This document shows, in pieces, positions 25,293 to 34,542 of a stretch of 64,000 nucleotides of DNA (within the stretch, counting starts at the first letter, position 1; each line of letters begins with the position of its first letter). The DNA lies in contig NZ_AP013294.1 of NCBI RefSeq assembly GCF_000829195.1, positions 2,863,001 to 2,927,000 of the forward strand, read 5' to 3'. A program made the position numbers and the translations under genes. The notes beneath the pieces were generated by a model, which saw only the letters and a program-made list of their open reading frames with translations, searched no databases and was not told the origin of the DNA. This DNA comes from Bacillus sp. OxB-1 (GTDB taxonomy: Bacteria > Bacillota > Bacilli > Bacillales_A > Planococcaceae).

Positions 25293-26315
25293 TTATGCAA
25301 TCGGCTGTGCTTGGAATACGTTGTTCGCTTCAGGGAAAGAAGGGATTGCTGTAGCTGCCGCCTTCGTCCAAGTTGATACCGGATCCAGACCTTCCTCATA
25401 AACCATCGCAATCACCTTATCGATGTTTTTCACTTGTTCATTGCCTTCACGAACCATGCGAGATTCTTCGGGAGTTGGTCCGTAAAGCGTTTCGCCAAGA
25501 GTGCCCGCACCAAACATAACGAATTTATTTTCACCAAAGTAACGTTCTGTTGTATAGGTTCCATCAGCATTTTGACGACGGAATTTCGAATCATACACCG
25601 CGATTTGTGGCAGGTCGTGTTGAAGTAAAAACGCGTTTAGATCCGCACGAGTTGGGATGCGGCCTGAATCTCTCCCGTAAAGATATCCGATGATTTTACT
25701 GTTACGAAGGATTTGAGTTAATACTTTTGTAGACGTTAAAGCACGAGTTGCCTTTTCATCCAGGGAATCTTGCCAACGCTCCATATCACCGATAATATCC
25801 GCGTTGGCCGAAGTCCACAAATCGTCACCCGCTAACGATTCTTGGTGCTCACTAGGTACGTGGTAATTCACGGACATGTTTAATCCGTTTTCATTCAGCG
25901 TAACTTTGCCAGTTGACAAAACTTCCATTCGCATTAGCTCGACACGAGCCTTGACCCCTTGCACTAACGTATCGATATCATTAAATACACGACCTGTTAA
26001 GTATCGCTCCTCTTGTGGAGTACGTGGGAATTGCAATGCAATTAAATCTTTCTCTGTAATTTGCATTTTACGTTTAATGTAAGCTGCCTCTAGCGCTTGT
26101 TTCGCCGCTTCTCGGGATCCAATTTCCGCTTCTGTATCAAAAGCATGTACAGACGCCACGACTGGCAGGGAGCTCGCTCCTACTAGATACTCGAAATCTA
26201 AAGTGTCGTGTTTCACTTCGGGGAATAACGTTTCTCCTAACAAAGGCTTGTATTGGCGTTCTTTCAAATAATTTAGCACCGTCTTGGAATCAAATAGTTC
26301 TAATACATCTGGCAT
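25293..26315 (-). CDS. Major capsid protein (gpE family)
   Basis: The 340 aa protein starts MPDVLELFDSKTVLNYLKER and matches the phage major capsid protein E family. It contains KRKMQITEKDLIALQFPRTP and the later GRIPTRADLNAFLLQ. The ATG at 26315 has AGGAGG upstream. It follows a decoration-type protein and scaffold. Confidence 0.92.
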   Translation of the reverse strand: MPDVLELFDSKTVLNYLKERQYKPLLGETLFPEVKHDTLDFEYLVGASSLPVVASVHAFDTEAEIGSREAAKQALEAAYIKRKMQITEKDLIALQFPRTPQEERYLTGRVFNDIDTLVQGVKARVELMRMEVLSTGKVTLNENGLNMSVNYHVPSEHQESLAGDDLWTSANADIIGDMERWQDSLDEKATRALTSTKVLTQILRNSKIIGYLYGRDSGRIPTRADLNAFLLQHDLPQIAVYDSKFRRQNADGTYTTERYFGENKFVMFGAGTLGETLYGPTPEESRMVREGNEQVKNIDKVIAMVYEEGLDPVSTWTKAAATAIPSFPEANNVFQAQPIA

Positions 26316-26340
26316 AATTTCATTTCCTCCTGTCAAATAA

Positions 26341-26655
26341 TTATCGGAATGTGATCTTTGTTAATGCGGTTTTTGCATCTTCAGCAGGCGCAACCGGCAG
26401 TCGTTCTTCGAGTACATAAGCTTCCACGATCAGTGAACCTGGTTGCGGCCCTTCCGTCACGTCTACATCCGTGTAAAGAATACCTTCAGCGGTTGCATCA
26501 TTCGCCGGAAGGATAGTACCTGCTTTCACGATTTTTTGACCATTCGAATCTGCCGCAACTCCAGCGTCGCTCACTTGATAAGTGAACGCCTGGACTTTGG
26601 ATGATGCTAAAAAGTTAATGCGTTCAAATGATTCAACTTGTTTTACATATGGCAT
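26341..26655 (-). CDS. Probable head decoration/stabilisation protein
   Basis: The 104 aa protein (MPYVKQVESFERINFLASSK) is beta-rich with VKAGTILPANDATAEGILYT, a pattern seen in small capsid proteins related to lambda gpD that are encoded just before a gpE-type capsid. Inferred from order and shape. Confidence 0.72.
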   Translation of the reverse strand: MPYVKQVESFERINFLASSKVQAFTYQVSDAGVAADSNGQKIVKAGTILPANDATAEGILYTDVDVTEGPQPGSLIVEAYVLEERLPVAPAEDAKTALTKITFR

Positions 26656-26673
26656 ATCAGTTTCCTCCTTGTG

Positions 26674-27264
26674 TTATCCCCATGGGTTATTATCATTGCT
26701 TGGCGCAGTTCCGCGGTCGTTTAGCATTTTCGCAAAGTCAGCACCGATGTTCGCCGAGCCTTCGCCGCTGTTTGGATTTTCAGCGGGTTTCGTACCTTTG
26801 ATGTTGGACTTCGTTTCCTTTTCAGGCACAAACAAAAAGGACTTCGATTCCTGCAGCGTTTTCAGCTGTTCATCAAGTCCTTTGGTGACGTTTCCGTCCG
26901 CATCCAATTCGATTGTCTTACTGTCAATGAGGGAAGCGACAAGATCCGCATCATGAACTTTACCAGCCAAGGCGAGTTTTACTGCACCGGAAAGTTGTGT
27001 TTCCTTCAGCTTGGCTTCATAATCCTTCTTTGTCGTTTCATTGGCATCCTGAAGCTCGTCAATCTTTGCCTGCAACCCTTTGGCATCGACCTTTTTTAAT
27101 TCTTCCAGTTGCCCGTCCCGATCCTTGAGCTGGTCCTTCAAGTCTTTGACTTCATCAATCTTTTCGTCCAATCGACTTTTAGGAATCATTTGACCGAAAC
27201 CGGCCACAACTTTATCGGCTTGCTCTTCGGACAGGCCAAGAGCGATTAATTGTTCTTTGTTCAA
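26674..27264 (-). CDS. Capsid scaffolding protein (GP20 family)
   Basis: The 196 aa acidic protein has a long coiled coil (DEKIDEVKDLKDQLKDRDGQ, residues 30-90) and a flexible C-terminus, as in minor structural GP20 scaffolds. The start is TTG at 27264 with GGAGG upstream. It precedes the capsid genes. Confidence 0.88.
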   Translation of the reverse strand: MNKEQLIALGLSEEQADKVVAGFGQMIPKSRLDEKIDEVKDLKDQLKDRDGQLEELKKVDAKGLQAKIDELQDANETTKKDYEAKLKETQLSGAVKLALAGKVHDADLVASLIDSKTIELDADGNVTKGLDEQLKTLQESKSFLFVPEKETKSNIKGTKPAENPNSGEGSANIGADFAKMLNDRGTAPSNDNNPWG

Positions 27265-27368
27265 TTCATTTTCCTCCTAATTCGTTTTTTACGTGTAACG
27301 ACACGTTAGGTATTTGCTTTGAATCTTTTACGTCTGCAAATGCTAAAAAGACGAGGATAAATCTGCCA

Positions 27369-27584
27369 TTACTCAAATATTGGTCGTGTCTTCACAATCT
27401 CCAAGGCCTGCTCTAGTGTGAAGCCTTCTGCTACTAAGCTATCGAACTTAGCTTTCAAAGCTTTGGCTTGGGGTGGAAACAATTCCAACGCATACGGCAA
27501 GACTTCTTTCATTGTGTCAACTGCCACTTGATACTCATTTCTGGTATCTAGCTGTTTAATTTTTCCACCCTGTACAGTTCTCAT
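27369..27584 (-). CDS. Small hypothetical protein
   Basis: The 71 aa protein (MRTVQGGKIKQLDTRNEYQV) is helical and has a good ribosome site (AGGAGTGA). It sits between MuF-region small genes and scaffold. I do not recognise it. Confidence 0.6.
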   Translation of the reverse strand: MRTVQGGKIKQLDTRNEYQVAVDTMKEVLPYALELFPPQAKALKAKFDSLVAEGFTLEQALEIVKTRPIFE

Positions 27585-27650
27585 TCTCTATCACTCCTGT
27601 CGCGTCATACAGCTACATAACCGAGTAGCAAACGGAGATGTTGGATCACC

Positions 27651-27854
27651 TTACCTTTCTGCCATACCGGCTTTCCGTGATTTCTTCCTAATGCTTTTCA
27701 TGATTTGTTGCTTTTCGAATGAATTAATAACCAAATTTGAAATAAACAGTTTAGCTAATTCCTCATCTGTTACCTCAATACCATCAAGTTTTGCGATTTC
27801 AAGAAACCTTTTCTTGAATTCTTCAAAGTCCATATTTACACACCACGCTTTCAT
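27651..27854 (-). CDS. Small hypothetical protein
   Basis: The 67 aa protein has an acidic helical N-terminus (MDFEEFKKRFLEIAKLDGIE) and a basic end (KSIRKKSRKAGMAER). Its first ATG overlaps the preceding stop; an internal ATG at 27833 is an alternative. Function unknown. Confidence 0.55.
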   Translation of the reverse strand: MKAWCVNMDFEEFKKRFLEIAKLDGIEVTDEELAKLFISNLVINSFEKQQIMKSIRKKSRKAGMAER

Positions 27855-28021
27855 ACTTGTTCGATATAAACCACCGAATCAAACGGCGCCGAGAATAAAA
27901 CTGCTCCTGTTGCATCTCGGAAAACATAGACTCTCTCATCATAAGTAGTTAAGGTGTGCACACCTAAAATTCTTCTATTAGTGACCATTTCGCCATTTGC
28001 TACAACGATTAAGTAATTCAC
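27851..28021 (-). CDS. Small hypothetical protein
   Basis: The 56 aa beta-rich protein (VNYLIVVANGEMVTNRRILG) starts at GTG 28021 with GAGAGG upstream, overlapping the end of the MuF gene by 4 bp. Not recognised. Confidence 0.6.
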   Translation of the reverse strand: MNYLIVVANGEMVTNRRILGVHTLTTYDERVYVFRDATGAVLFSAPFDSVVYIEQV

Positions 28022-29046
28022 GCAACAAACCTCTCTTTCCATTCCGGATATTTAATATTGCTAGGAATGTAATAGACCTTACCGTCGCGGCCCCGGGCAA
28101 TACGTTGACTATAATCATCTTCAAACCAAGGGGCCGTCGTGGTCCTACATCTTGGATGAAACGGATTCGCGGTCACACCAGGTTGATAATCACTCATTTT
28201 GAACACTTTACCGTCCATCGATTGGCAAATATCAGAGGTCTTACTGTCCAATGTCGCAACGATCTCATACCTATCAACATCCAACTCTTTAAAGACATCC
28301 CTTTGTGAAGCAGCACTAAAAAACGCTTGCTCAGTTTGAACTAGTCGAGCAGCGTTAGATCGGGAGGTATTCATTTTCTTTTGAATGACAGAAATTAACC
28401 GTTGCGGACCTTCGCCACGAGCGAATGCCTGCGTCATTTCGGTGTGCAATGTATTGATGAGCAAATTTCTGTCGCGCCATATCTTGGCGCTGAATGTTGT
28501 ATTATCGACAGTCCACGGTTTGCTGATGACCTTTGTGAGCACATCCTCATTCAGCGCTTGTAAGGTGAATCCGACTTCAAATGCTTTCTGAATCTCAAAA
28601 GCCGTATGATAATACTGGTCTTGATAAATCTCTTTCATCAAGCGCTCAAAACCCTCTATTTGCCCACCATACAGTTTTTCGACATGCTGTTGAAGTTGTA
28701 GTCGCAAACTCTCCAAACGGCTAATGTGGACGCGGGAGGAGGCGTTTTCAAGTTGCTTCATCCATTGCTGATTGATTGCGTTCCTTTTGCCATACTCAAT
28801 GTATTCTTCGACCGTCCATCGAAACTCTCTCAATTCCTCAGATTTCAGTAGCCGTTTAGCTTCATCCAGCGTGATTTCATTGTTTTTGGCAAAACGGCTA
28901 TACCACTTAGCGATATCCGCTTCAATTGCACCCATAGTTTGAATGTATGCTTTTTCGAGGTCTTTGTAATAGCTAACGGCCTTGCGATTCTGAGCATCTT
29001 CCAGCATTTCAAAGCGCTTGCGCCAGTATTCCCTACTCCTGGCCAT
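28018..29046 (-). CDS. Minor head protein, SPP1 gp7/MuF-like
   Basis: The protein of about 342 aa has a helical N-terminus (MARSREYWRKRFEMLEDAQN) and a C-terminal MuF domain with TEQAFFSAASQRDVFKELDV, CQSMDGKVFKMSDYQPGVTA and NPFHPRCRTTTAPWF. MuF proteins bind the portal and enter with DNA. It overlaps the portal gene. The ATG at 29046 is preferred to 29061. Confidence 0.92.
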   Translation of the reverse strand: MARSREYWRKRFEMLEDAQNRKAVSYYKDLEKAYIQTMGAIEADIAKWYSRFAKNNEITLDEAKRLLKSEELREFRWTVEEYIEYGKRNAINQQWMKQLENASSRVHISRLESLRLQLQQHVEKLYGGQIEGFERLMKEIYQDQYYHTAFEIQKAFEVGFTLQALNEDVLTKVISKPWTVDNTTFSAKIWRDRNLLINTLHTEMTQAFARGEGPQRLISVIQKKMNTSRSNAARLVQTEQAFFSAASQRDVFKELDVDRYEIVATLDSKTSDICQSMDGKVFKMSDYQPGVTANPFHPRCRTTTAPWFEDDYSQRIARGRDGKVYYIPSNIKYPEWKERFVA

Positions 29047-30547
29047 CCGCTCCACCGCCATTCAATTGGTTGAAGTGGGTGTCGTAGTTGTCCATGAGAT
29101 CCATCTGTTTGCGCTGTTCAGCTTCAAGTCGTTTCATTTCAAGGCGAACATCTTTGATATATGGATGTTGAGCAATTCGAGTTTCATCAGATAGGTACCC
29201 TGATTTTTCAAGACCTTCAATCACCTCAGTCTCATTAATCAATACATCACGATTGAAAATGATGTTCACATTCTCGTTCTCAAAGTCACCCACTCCTTTA
29301 TTCGCCAGGTCTTGATTGACGAACCATAACAATTCTTCAAACGCCGCTTGATACTCGGTTTCAATCATGTTGGCATCTAGGTCGATATCCAAATACATCG
29401 ACTGGATATTCATCTGGTTCGGGTTATTGCTCATGCGATCATCTTTGGAATCGTAGCCACGGCCATTTTCAATAATCGCCTTTTTAAACAGCGTCAGGAT
29501 GGACTCATAGTTATCCTTATTGACCGTCACTTCGAGCGTCCGAACATCACCGCGGGAACCCTCTGTCGATCGTACTTTCACCGCTCCATATTGAGACAGG
29601 TTGCGCCGAAACTCCCCGAGGTTCTGGCCGTCATAGTTTTCGAGAACGATGATCGTGTTATGCGTATCCTCATCCATATGATTCTCGAAGTTTGAAAGAA
29701 CCTTATTGTACGCATCTTGCAAGTTTTTCACGCGCTGGATCAATGGAATCGATTTGTGATTATATTTAAACGGGATCAACGGCAGTCGCTGCCAGTTTCT
29801 AAACTCAACGTCTATGCCTTCATCAGATTCCGTTTCAATCGTGAGATAGCTAGATTGTTCGACTGCGCCTGATTTCAAACGGCCGTGCTCGTAGATATAA
29901 TGCTTAATGCCGTTGGTGGTGTAATGATCCACTTTCGTGACTTCGATTTCACGATCACCGTCATAATCAATAACCATGTATATACGCAATGCAGAACCTA
30001 AATAGGTCTGATCAGCATCAAGCCAGAAAGGCAAAATCTCATAACCTGGGAACCTTTTAAATTGCAATTCTCCATGCTCATCATAATAAGGGTGCAAATA
30101 AGTGATTCCGTGATTAAGAGAAGCTTCGCCGGTATTTCTAAGTAATCTATGGAAACGCTTGTTAAGCACCAGCTTCAACGCTTCCTCATATGCTTCGTTT
30201 TCCGTTTCGATTGTCAATGGCTTTGCGAGTAAATAGTTCACCTTTTGGTCAACAAGCGAAGCGTATTGATTATCGACACGCTTATTGTTCGGAAGGTTTG
30301 GGGCTTCTTGCAATCTTCCACCTTCGCCGATGACCAGTCGCTTTCTTTGAAGGATATCGTGCTCGCCTTCATAATATCTTTCTCCAGTAAGCATCATATT
30401 ACGTTTTTCGGATTTGATAAATTTCGCAATTTCCTTCTCTAATCTATTTAATTCAAATTGTTTTGCCTGGTTTCCATTAGCAATCACTTGATTCAGTTTG
30501 TCCGTTTCCGTGACCGCGCCTTGGTACGGGAAATAAGCTGCCTTCAT
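29033..30547 (-). CDS. Portal protein, SPP1 gp6-like
   Basis: The 504 aa protein is a DNA packaging portal of the SPP1 gp6 family. It has the typical NQYASLVDQKVNYLLAKPLT segment (about residue 95) and VKNLQDAYNKVLSNFENHMD. The ATG at 30547 has GAGGTGAG upstream. It lies between terminase and MuF. Confidence 0.95.
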   Translation of the reverse strand: MKAAYFPYQGAVTETDKLNQVIANGNQAKQFELNRLEKEIAKFIKSEKRNMMLTGERYYEGEHDILQRKRLVIGEGGRLQEAPNLPNNKRVDNQYASLVDQKVNYLLAKPLTIETENEAYEEALKLVLNKRFHRLLRNTGEASLNHGITYLHPYYDEHGELQFKRFPGYEILPFWLDADQTYLGSALRIYMVIDYDGDREIEVTKVDHYTTNGIKHYIYEHGRLKSGAVEQSSYLTIETESDEGIDVEFRNWQRLPLIPFKYNHKSIPLIQRVKNLQDAYNKVLSNFENHMDEDTHNTIIVLENYDGQNLGEFRRNLSQYGAVKVRSTEGSRGDVRTLEVTVNKDNYESILTLFKKAIIENGRGYDSKDDRMSNNPNQMNIQSMYLDIDLDANMIETEYQAAFEELLWFVNQDLANKGVGDFENENVNIIFNRDVLINETEVIEGLEKSGYLSDETRIAQHPYIKDVRLEMKRLEAEQRKQMDLMDNYDTHFNQLNGGGADGQE

Positions 30548-30560
30548 GTTCTCACCTCTC

Positions 30561-31811
30561 TTAGTCGAAGCTGAATAGATCACCTTTCAAATCTTCTAAT
30601 GCGTAGCGCATTGCATCCATCAAATGGTTGAAGTCGTCTATCGGCCTGTTCAATTTCTTGCCGAACTTGTCCTCATCCCATGTGTAGTTAGTAATCTCCG
30701 TCAAAAAGTTAACGCAAGATGGATGGATGATGATTTTGTAGTCTTGGATTGTTTGAATTCCATTGTTTATGCTGTCCTTACCCTTACGAGCTTTCATGAT
30801 GCTTTTTAAGCCCAATTCATACAAATCATCAATTGATTTGGGTTCAGCACTATCTGCCCGTATACGCTCTTTGGCATAACCTAGTTGAGAAACTTCTTCG
30901 TAAATCATTCGGTTAGTTAATGCGTGTTTGTATAGTTCGTCAAACACATAAATTTCTTTAACTTCCTCGTCGACTGCGCCTGCAAAAAATGCAGTGGGGT
31001 CATTTGTATAACCAAAGTCGAGCCCGAAGAAGGTTTTCATGCGCTTTCGTTCTTGAAGCAATTTCTTAATATCGAAATTTCGTTCTTCCCAGTTTTCAAA
31101 TACTAAACCGTCAACAATTCCCCAGTTACCTAGGCCAGCTACCTGATAACGTCTTGGATTATCTCGCTTCATGCGATCAAACACTCGCTTGTCGGCATCG
31201 TCCAGGAACTCATTGCACAAGTAATTCGTTGTCTTCGCTAAGATGTCCGGGTCATTTTCGGCATCAAAAAAACGCCTCTTAATCCAATGGCGTTCGTTCC
31301 ATGGGTTGAGCGTTAAAGTGATTTGTTTGAATAAACCTTCAGGTGCAGCACCACGGATAGATTCATCCAACATATTAAAGTCATCTTCATTCAGGACCTC
31401 ATAAGCTTCCTCGATCCACATCCAACATAGTACGCCCTTATCAACCGTAATTGATGTAACTTTCAACGGATCATCAAGACCACGAAAGTAAATCTTTTGG
31501 CCAGTTGGTTTGTAAGTCATTTCAAGTGGCGATTCTTTTATTGCCCATTCATCATCGACCTGCAACTGATGGATCGCCCACTTCAGTTCAGCGAAACATG
31601 AATCTTTTAATGTTCGGTATGTCTTGCGAATGATTAATAAGTTCGCTTGTGGGTACTTCATGAGGTTCTTTATATAATAAATTGCGGTTGTTTTTGATTT
31701 CTTGGAAGCACGTGAGCCTTTGCAAATTCGATAACGACCTTTGAAATTCCAGTAATCAGCGTATCCTTTACCTATCACCTTCTGCATTGAAAGGCGAATA
31801 TCTTTACTCAT
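30561..31811 (-). CDS. Terminase large subunit (PBSX XtmB type)
   Basis: The 416 aa packaging motor has an ATPase domain (adenine/P-loop region CKGSRASKKSKTTAIYY, Walker B-like LCWMWIEEAYE) and a nuclease domain (FGLDFGYTNDPTAF and DDFNHLMDAMRYAL acidic residues). This type goes with headful packaging in SPP1-like phages. It overlaps the small subunit. Confidence 0.95.
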   Translation of the reverse strand: MSKDIRLSMQKVIGKGYADYWNFKGRYRICKGSRASKKSKTTAIYYIKNLMKYPQANLLIIRKTYRTLKDSCFAELKWAIHQLQVDDEWAIKESPLEMTYKPTGQKIYFRGLDDPLKVTSITVDKGVLCWMWIEEAYEVLNEDDFNMLDESIRGAAPEGLFKQITLTLNPWNERHWIKRRFFDAENDPDILAKTTNYLCNEFLDDADKRVFDRMKRDNPRRYQVAGLGNWGIVDGLVFENWEERNFDIKKLLQERKRMKTFFGLDFGYTNDPTAFFAGAVDEEVKEIYVFDELYKHALTNRMIYEEVSQLGYAKERIRADSAEPKSIDDLYELGLKSIMKARKGKDSINNGIQTIQDYKIIIHPSCVNFLTEITNYTWDEDKFGKKLNRPIDDFNHLMDAMRYALEDLKGDLFSFD

Positions 31812-32652
31812 GCACATCATCCTCGATAATCACACGCACCGTGTCTGATTTACCGCTTGTTATTTTGCCAACCTCTGCTTCGGTTTTAGCAATATCGGCT
31901 TTCAACTTCTCTTCCTGCAGGCGCTTCTTGTCGTTGTCGGAAAGAAGATCCGTAAACTTCGCCAGCATATCCAATGCTTTCATTTTGTCTGCTAGTTTAA
32001 CGGATACTCCATCTTTACCTTGTTTGACCTCGGTGATGATAGTGCCGTCTATTTCTAAGGATTCTTTGAAGTCAACATAGTTCACTTCTTGCATGAGCTG
32101 TTCATCGTTCTCATCAAGCACCGGGCCATACATGCCGATAACCGGAACTTCTTTTCTGCCAAATGACGCAAAGTCTGTGATGTCAGCGAAAGCAATATCG
32201 ATGTACTTCTGCAGAATGTCATCAGCGCTTAGCCTTTTCTCGTTTAATTTCTCGGTTCGCATCCTGTCAATTTCAGCAGAAATCTTAGGGTTTCTTAGGG
32301 TACGATGTCCTTCCACCATTGCCGTCGTATATGCACACTCATAAGCTTTCTGGTAAGCCTTGGTCGCATTGAAGTATTTAATGTAGTAAATACAAAAAAG
32401 CCGTTGCTTATCAGTCAGATCATCCGACTCAACAACAGGCTCAAATTGTTCTCTTTTTGGTTGCATCCTTTTCGTAGGGGTTGCAACCTTTTGTGTTTTG
32501 GTTGCATCCTTTTTAGGTGCTCCCCTCGACCACTTATCACGGCTCTTTCTGCTCTTCAATGTTCCAAGCTTCACGTTATACTTCTCTGCTAATGCAGTAA
32601 GGGTTATCTTTGTTGTTTCCCATTCTCTCTGAATCTCTTCCCAATTCGGCAC
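31804..32652 (-). CDS. Terminase small subunit (PBSX XtmA type)
   Basis: The 282 aa protein has an N-terminal helix-turn-helix (TLTALAEKYNVKLGTLKSRK), a second DNA-binding region (LTDKQRLFCIYYIKYFNATK) and a C-terminal coiled coil. It recognises the packaging site, probably within or near this gene. The start is GTG at 32652 after GGTGATG. Confidence 0.92.
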   Translation of the reverse strand: MPNWEEIQREWETTKITLTALAEKYNVKLGTLKSRKSRDKWSRGAPKKDATKTQKVATPTKRMQPKREQFEPVVESDDLTDKQRLFCIYYIKYFNATKAYQKAYECAYTTAMVEGHRTLRNPKISAEIDRMRTEKLNEKRLSADDILQKYIDIAFADITDFASFGRKEVPVIGMYGPVLDENDEQLMQEVNYVDFKESLEIDGTIITEVKQGKDGVSVKLADKMKALDMLAKFTDLLSDNDKKRLQEEKLKADIAKTEAEVGKITSGKSDTVRVIIEDDVHE

Positions 32653-32690
32653 TTCACATCACCGCCGCCCCCTTTGATTTTTAGGCATAG

Positions 32691-32715
32691 AAAAAGCACC
32701 CCGAATAGAGTGCTT
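32691..32715 (-). terminator. Terminator of the 32724 gene
   Basis: On the minus strand AAGCACTC pairs with GGGTGCTT (one U-G) and is followed by TTTTTC. It separates the accessory gene from the terminase operon. Confidence 0.8.
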
Positions 32716-32723
32716 GGAATTGA

Positions 32724-33338
32724 TTAGTAATATTTGAAGTCCCTCTCTAAAGTTTCAACTTTTTTATTTATTCTTTGTATGATTTCGTTTATATCTTTTA
32801 TGTTTTCAGGTATCTTTTTGAACGCGTACTTTTTATTATATTCGTCCGTCCCCTTTGCTTGTTCGAAGTTAAGAAGCAGCCAACCATACTCATATATTAA
32901 GTTTCGTGCCTCTTGATAAATATTTATATCCAATCCAGATATCGAGTTGATTAAATCTTCACCCTCGTCAAGGTATCTTTTATAGCTTTCTAAAAATTTG
33001 ATATCAGTATCTTCAATATATCGAGCCAGTTTTCCTATATCTTCAACCCAAGCAACAAATTTATCCAATTGTCTTTTGTGAGAAATGTATCTTAAATATA
33101 AGGAATATTTCCTTTCATGATTAATTCCAATATATACTCCACCCAATGTCAAGACTCCTGAAACAATGCCACCAAAATACGATCCCCAAAATCCTAACCA
33201 AGAATTAAACTCGCCAGATGTCCCTTCAAAAATAGCTTTAGTTGCTAATAAATTAACAAGTATCGGGATAACGGAAATCAAAAGTATACCTAAACCAATA
33301 ACAAATGCTGTGAATTTATGTTTTTTTATTTGTTGCAT
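32724..33338 (-). CDS. Two-helix membrane protein with coiled coil (accessory gene)
   Basis: The 204 aa protein (MQQIKKHKFTAFVIGLGILL) has two membrane helices (residues 10-30 and about 55-75, GSYFGGIVSGVLTLGGVYIG) and then a long helical cytoplasmic tail. GGAAGGAG precedes the ATG at 33338. It is AT-rich, has its own terminator and splits the late regulator from terminase. This is a typical place for exclusion or conversion genes; its function is not known. Confidence 0.75.
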   Translation of the reverse strand: MQQIKKHKFTAFVIGLGILLISVIPILVNLLATKAIFEGTSGEFNSWLGFWGSYFGGIVSGVLTLGGVYIGINHERKYSLYLRYISHKRQLDKFVAWVEDIGKLARYIEDTDIKFLESYKRYLDEGEDLINSISGLDINIYQEARNLIYEYGWLLLNFEQAKGTDEYNKKYAFKKIPENIKDINEIIQRINKKVETLERDFKYY

Positions 33339-33584
33339 CGATATCGCTCCTTCCATCGACATACTTCGCCAAGAAAGGTGAAAATTCCTCTTTATGTAAG
33401 AGCGCCCAAAGAATATACATAACACAACACATTGCGGCGTGTTTCCGCACGCGGTCAATATGGTTTCTTCGGGCGCAAAGAGGGGAGACATCACGCACTT
33501 TGTGGGGCGTAGGACAAGGGGGATTCCCCGCACTACCCGCCTCCCCGACCTGCCTTCCATGGTATCATCTGGAATATACCTTCG

Positions 33585-34001
33585 TCACTTCTGCGACGTA
33601 TCCGACATTTGCGACATCTTCCGCACTACAGTATCCTTAATTCGGCCAATATGCCGATCAGAAAGCCCCATATGCAATCCGATCCACCTCATGCTTTTTC
33701 CTTCTAAAAGCCAGTGTAAAACTTCCACTTCCCGATCAATCGTAATGACGTGCATCCGCTCTTGAACCGACTTGATTTTTAGCTCGTAATCATAGATCTT
33801 CTTCCATCGTTTTTCTCGACGGGTGAACTCTTGATAGATTGGATCACTATGACTGCCACTCGCTTTGGGCATAGCTGCCTGTAGTCCGTATTGAGCCGTT
33901 AACCCCTCGCCAATATCATTTAATCCCTCACGCATAATTTTCACTGAATTGATCATCCAATGATAATCCTTCAACAGCTGCTCAATCTGCTTTTCAGTCA
34001 T
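33585..34001 (-). CDS. ArpU/RinA-type late transcription regulator
   Basis: The 138 aa protein (MTEKQIEQLLKDYHWMINSV) ends in a sigma-70 region 4-like helix-turn-helix (EVLHWLLEGKSMRWIGLHMG, then SDRHIGRIKDTVVRKM). ArpU/RinA proteins activate late (packaging) genes in Gram-positive phages, and it sits just upstream of them. Start 34001 has GGGAGG upstream. The interval 33339-33584 shows no gene I can support. Confidence 0.88.
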   Translation of the reverse strand: MTEKQIEQLLKDYHWMINSVKIMREGLNDIGEGLTAQYGLQAAMPKASGSHSDPIYQEFTRREKRWKKIYDYELKIKSVQERMHVITIDREVEVLHWLLEGKSMRWIGLHMGLSDRHIGRIKDTVVRKMSQMSDTSQK

Positions 34002-34017
34002 AATCCAGCCTCCCAAT

Positions 34018-34209
34018 TTATCGTTTTCGAAAAGCCCCGCCCGGCCCACGCCGGTATACGTCACGAGTAACCCCCATCAATTCACGCAGTTCTCGGTCGG
34101 TCAGCCGTTCTGGTTGCTTGCCCCCAGTCTTTGTATTCAGTTCGCGTTCCGCCCGTCCTGCGGGATGTAGGAGCCCTTTCTCCTTTAGCTGATCTTGCAA
34201 CGTCCTCAT
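34018..34209 (-). CDS. Small hypothetical protein
   Basis: The 63 aa basic protein (MRTLQDQLKEKGLLHPAGRA) contains ERLTDRELRELMGVTRDVYR. It precedes the late regulator and has GAGGGGCGAGGG upstream. It resembles small proteins commonly found before ArpU genes; function unknown. Confidence 0.65.
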   Translation of the reverse strand: MRTLQDQLKEKGLLHPAGRAERELNTKTGGKQPERLTDRELRELMGVTRDVYRRGPGGAFRKR

Positions 34210-34245
34210 TCCCTCGCCCCTCTCGAATAAAAAAGGACACCAAAC

Positions 34246-34269
34246 CATTTTGTTGAACCCAACAAAATG
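34246..34269. repeat. Perfect 10 bp inverted repeat
   Basis: CATTTTGTTG AACC CAACAAAATG is a perfect palindrome with a four-base loop. On the minus strand six T follow after about 12 bases, so it might act as an attenuator or operator before the late regulator genes rather than a standard terminator. Confidence 0.6.
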
Positions 34270-34301
34270 ATCTAGCGCCCTCGGTTGTTCCGATAAGCCT
34301 A

Positions 34302-34469
34302 TTAAAATTTCACCGATTCCTCGATAGTTCCGTTGCAAGGTTTGCCACCCTGCCAATTGATGACTTGCTTCCCGTAGCCCGCCGGAGGACTTGGTATCGG
34401 TAAAAGCTTCCCGTCTTTTACGATGTATGTCCCGTTTTTTCTCAAATCAACCACCGCTGTTTTCTCCAC
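34302..34469 (-). CDS. Small hypothetical protein
   Basis: The 55 aa protein (MEKTAVVDLRKNGTYIVKDG) starts at GTG 34469 with AGGAGGGG five bases upstream. It is beta-rich (KDGKLLPIPSPPAGYGKQVI). Not recognised. Confidence 0.65.
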   Translation of the reverse strand: MEKTAVVDLRKNGTYIVKDGKLLPIPSPPAGYGKQVINWQGGKPCNGTIEESVKF

Positions 34470-34483
34470 CCGGACCCCTCCTA

Positions 34484-34530
34484 TGGTATGATGTATGTGT
34501 GTAGAGACAGGAGGAGCCTGTCTTTTTTTT
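34484..34530 (+). ncRNA. Short plus-strand promoter-terminator unit (1)
   Basis: An extended -10 (TGGTATGAT, 34484-34492) is followed after about 12 bases by a 7 bp hairpin (AGACAGG AGGAG CCTGTCT, 34505-34523) and eight T. The predicted RNA would be about 30 nt and runs against the early operon. Two more units of the same design lie at 44529 and 45474. Confidence 0.45.
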
Positions 34531-34542
34531 ATTGAATACTTC

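Noticed and set aside
33339..33584. GC-rich patch as a cos site
   Set aside because: The packaging genes are of SPP1/PBSX type, which suggests headful (pac) packaging; I see no repeated R-site pattern to support cos.
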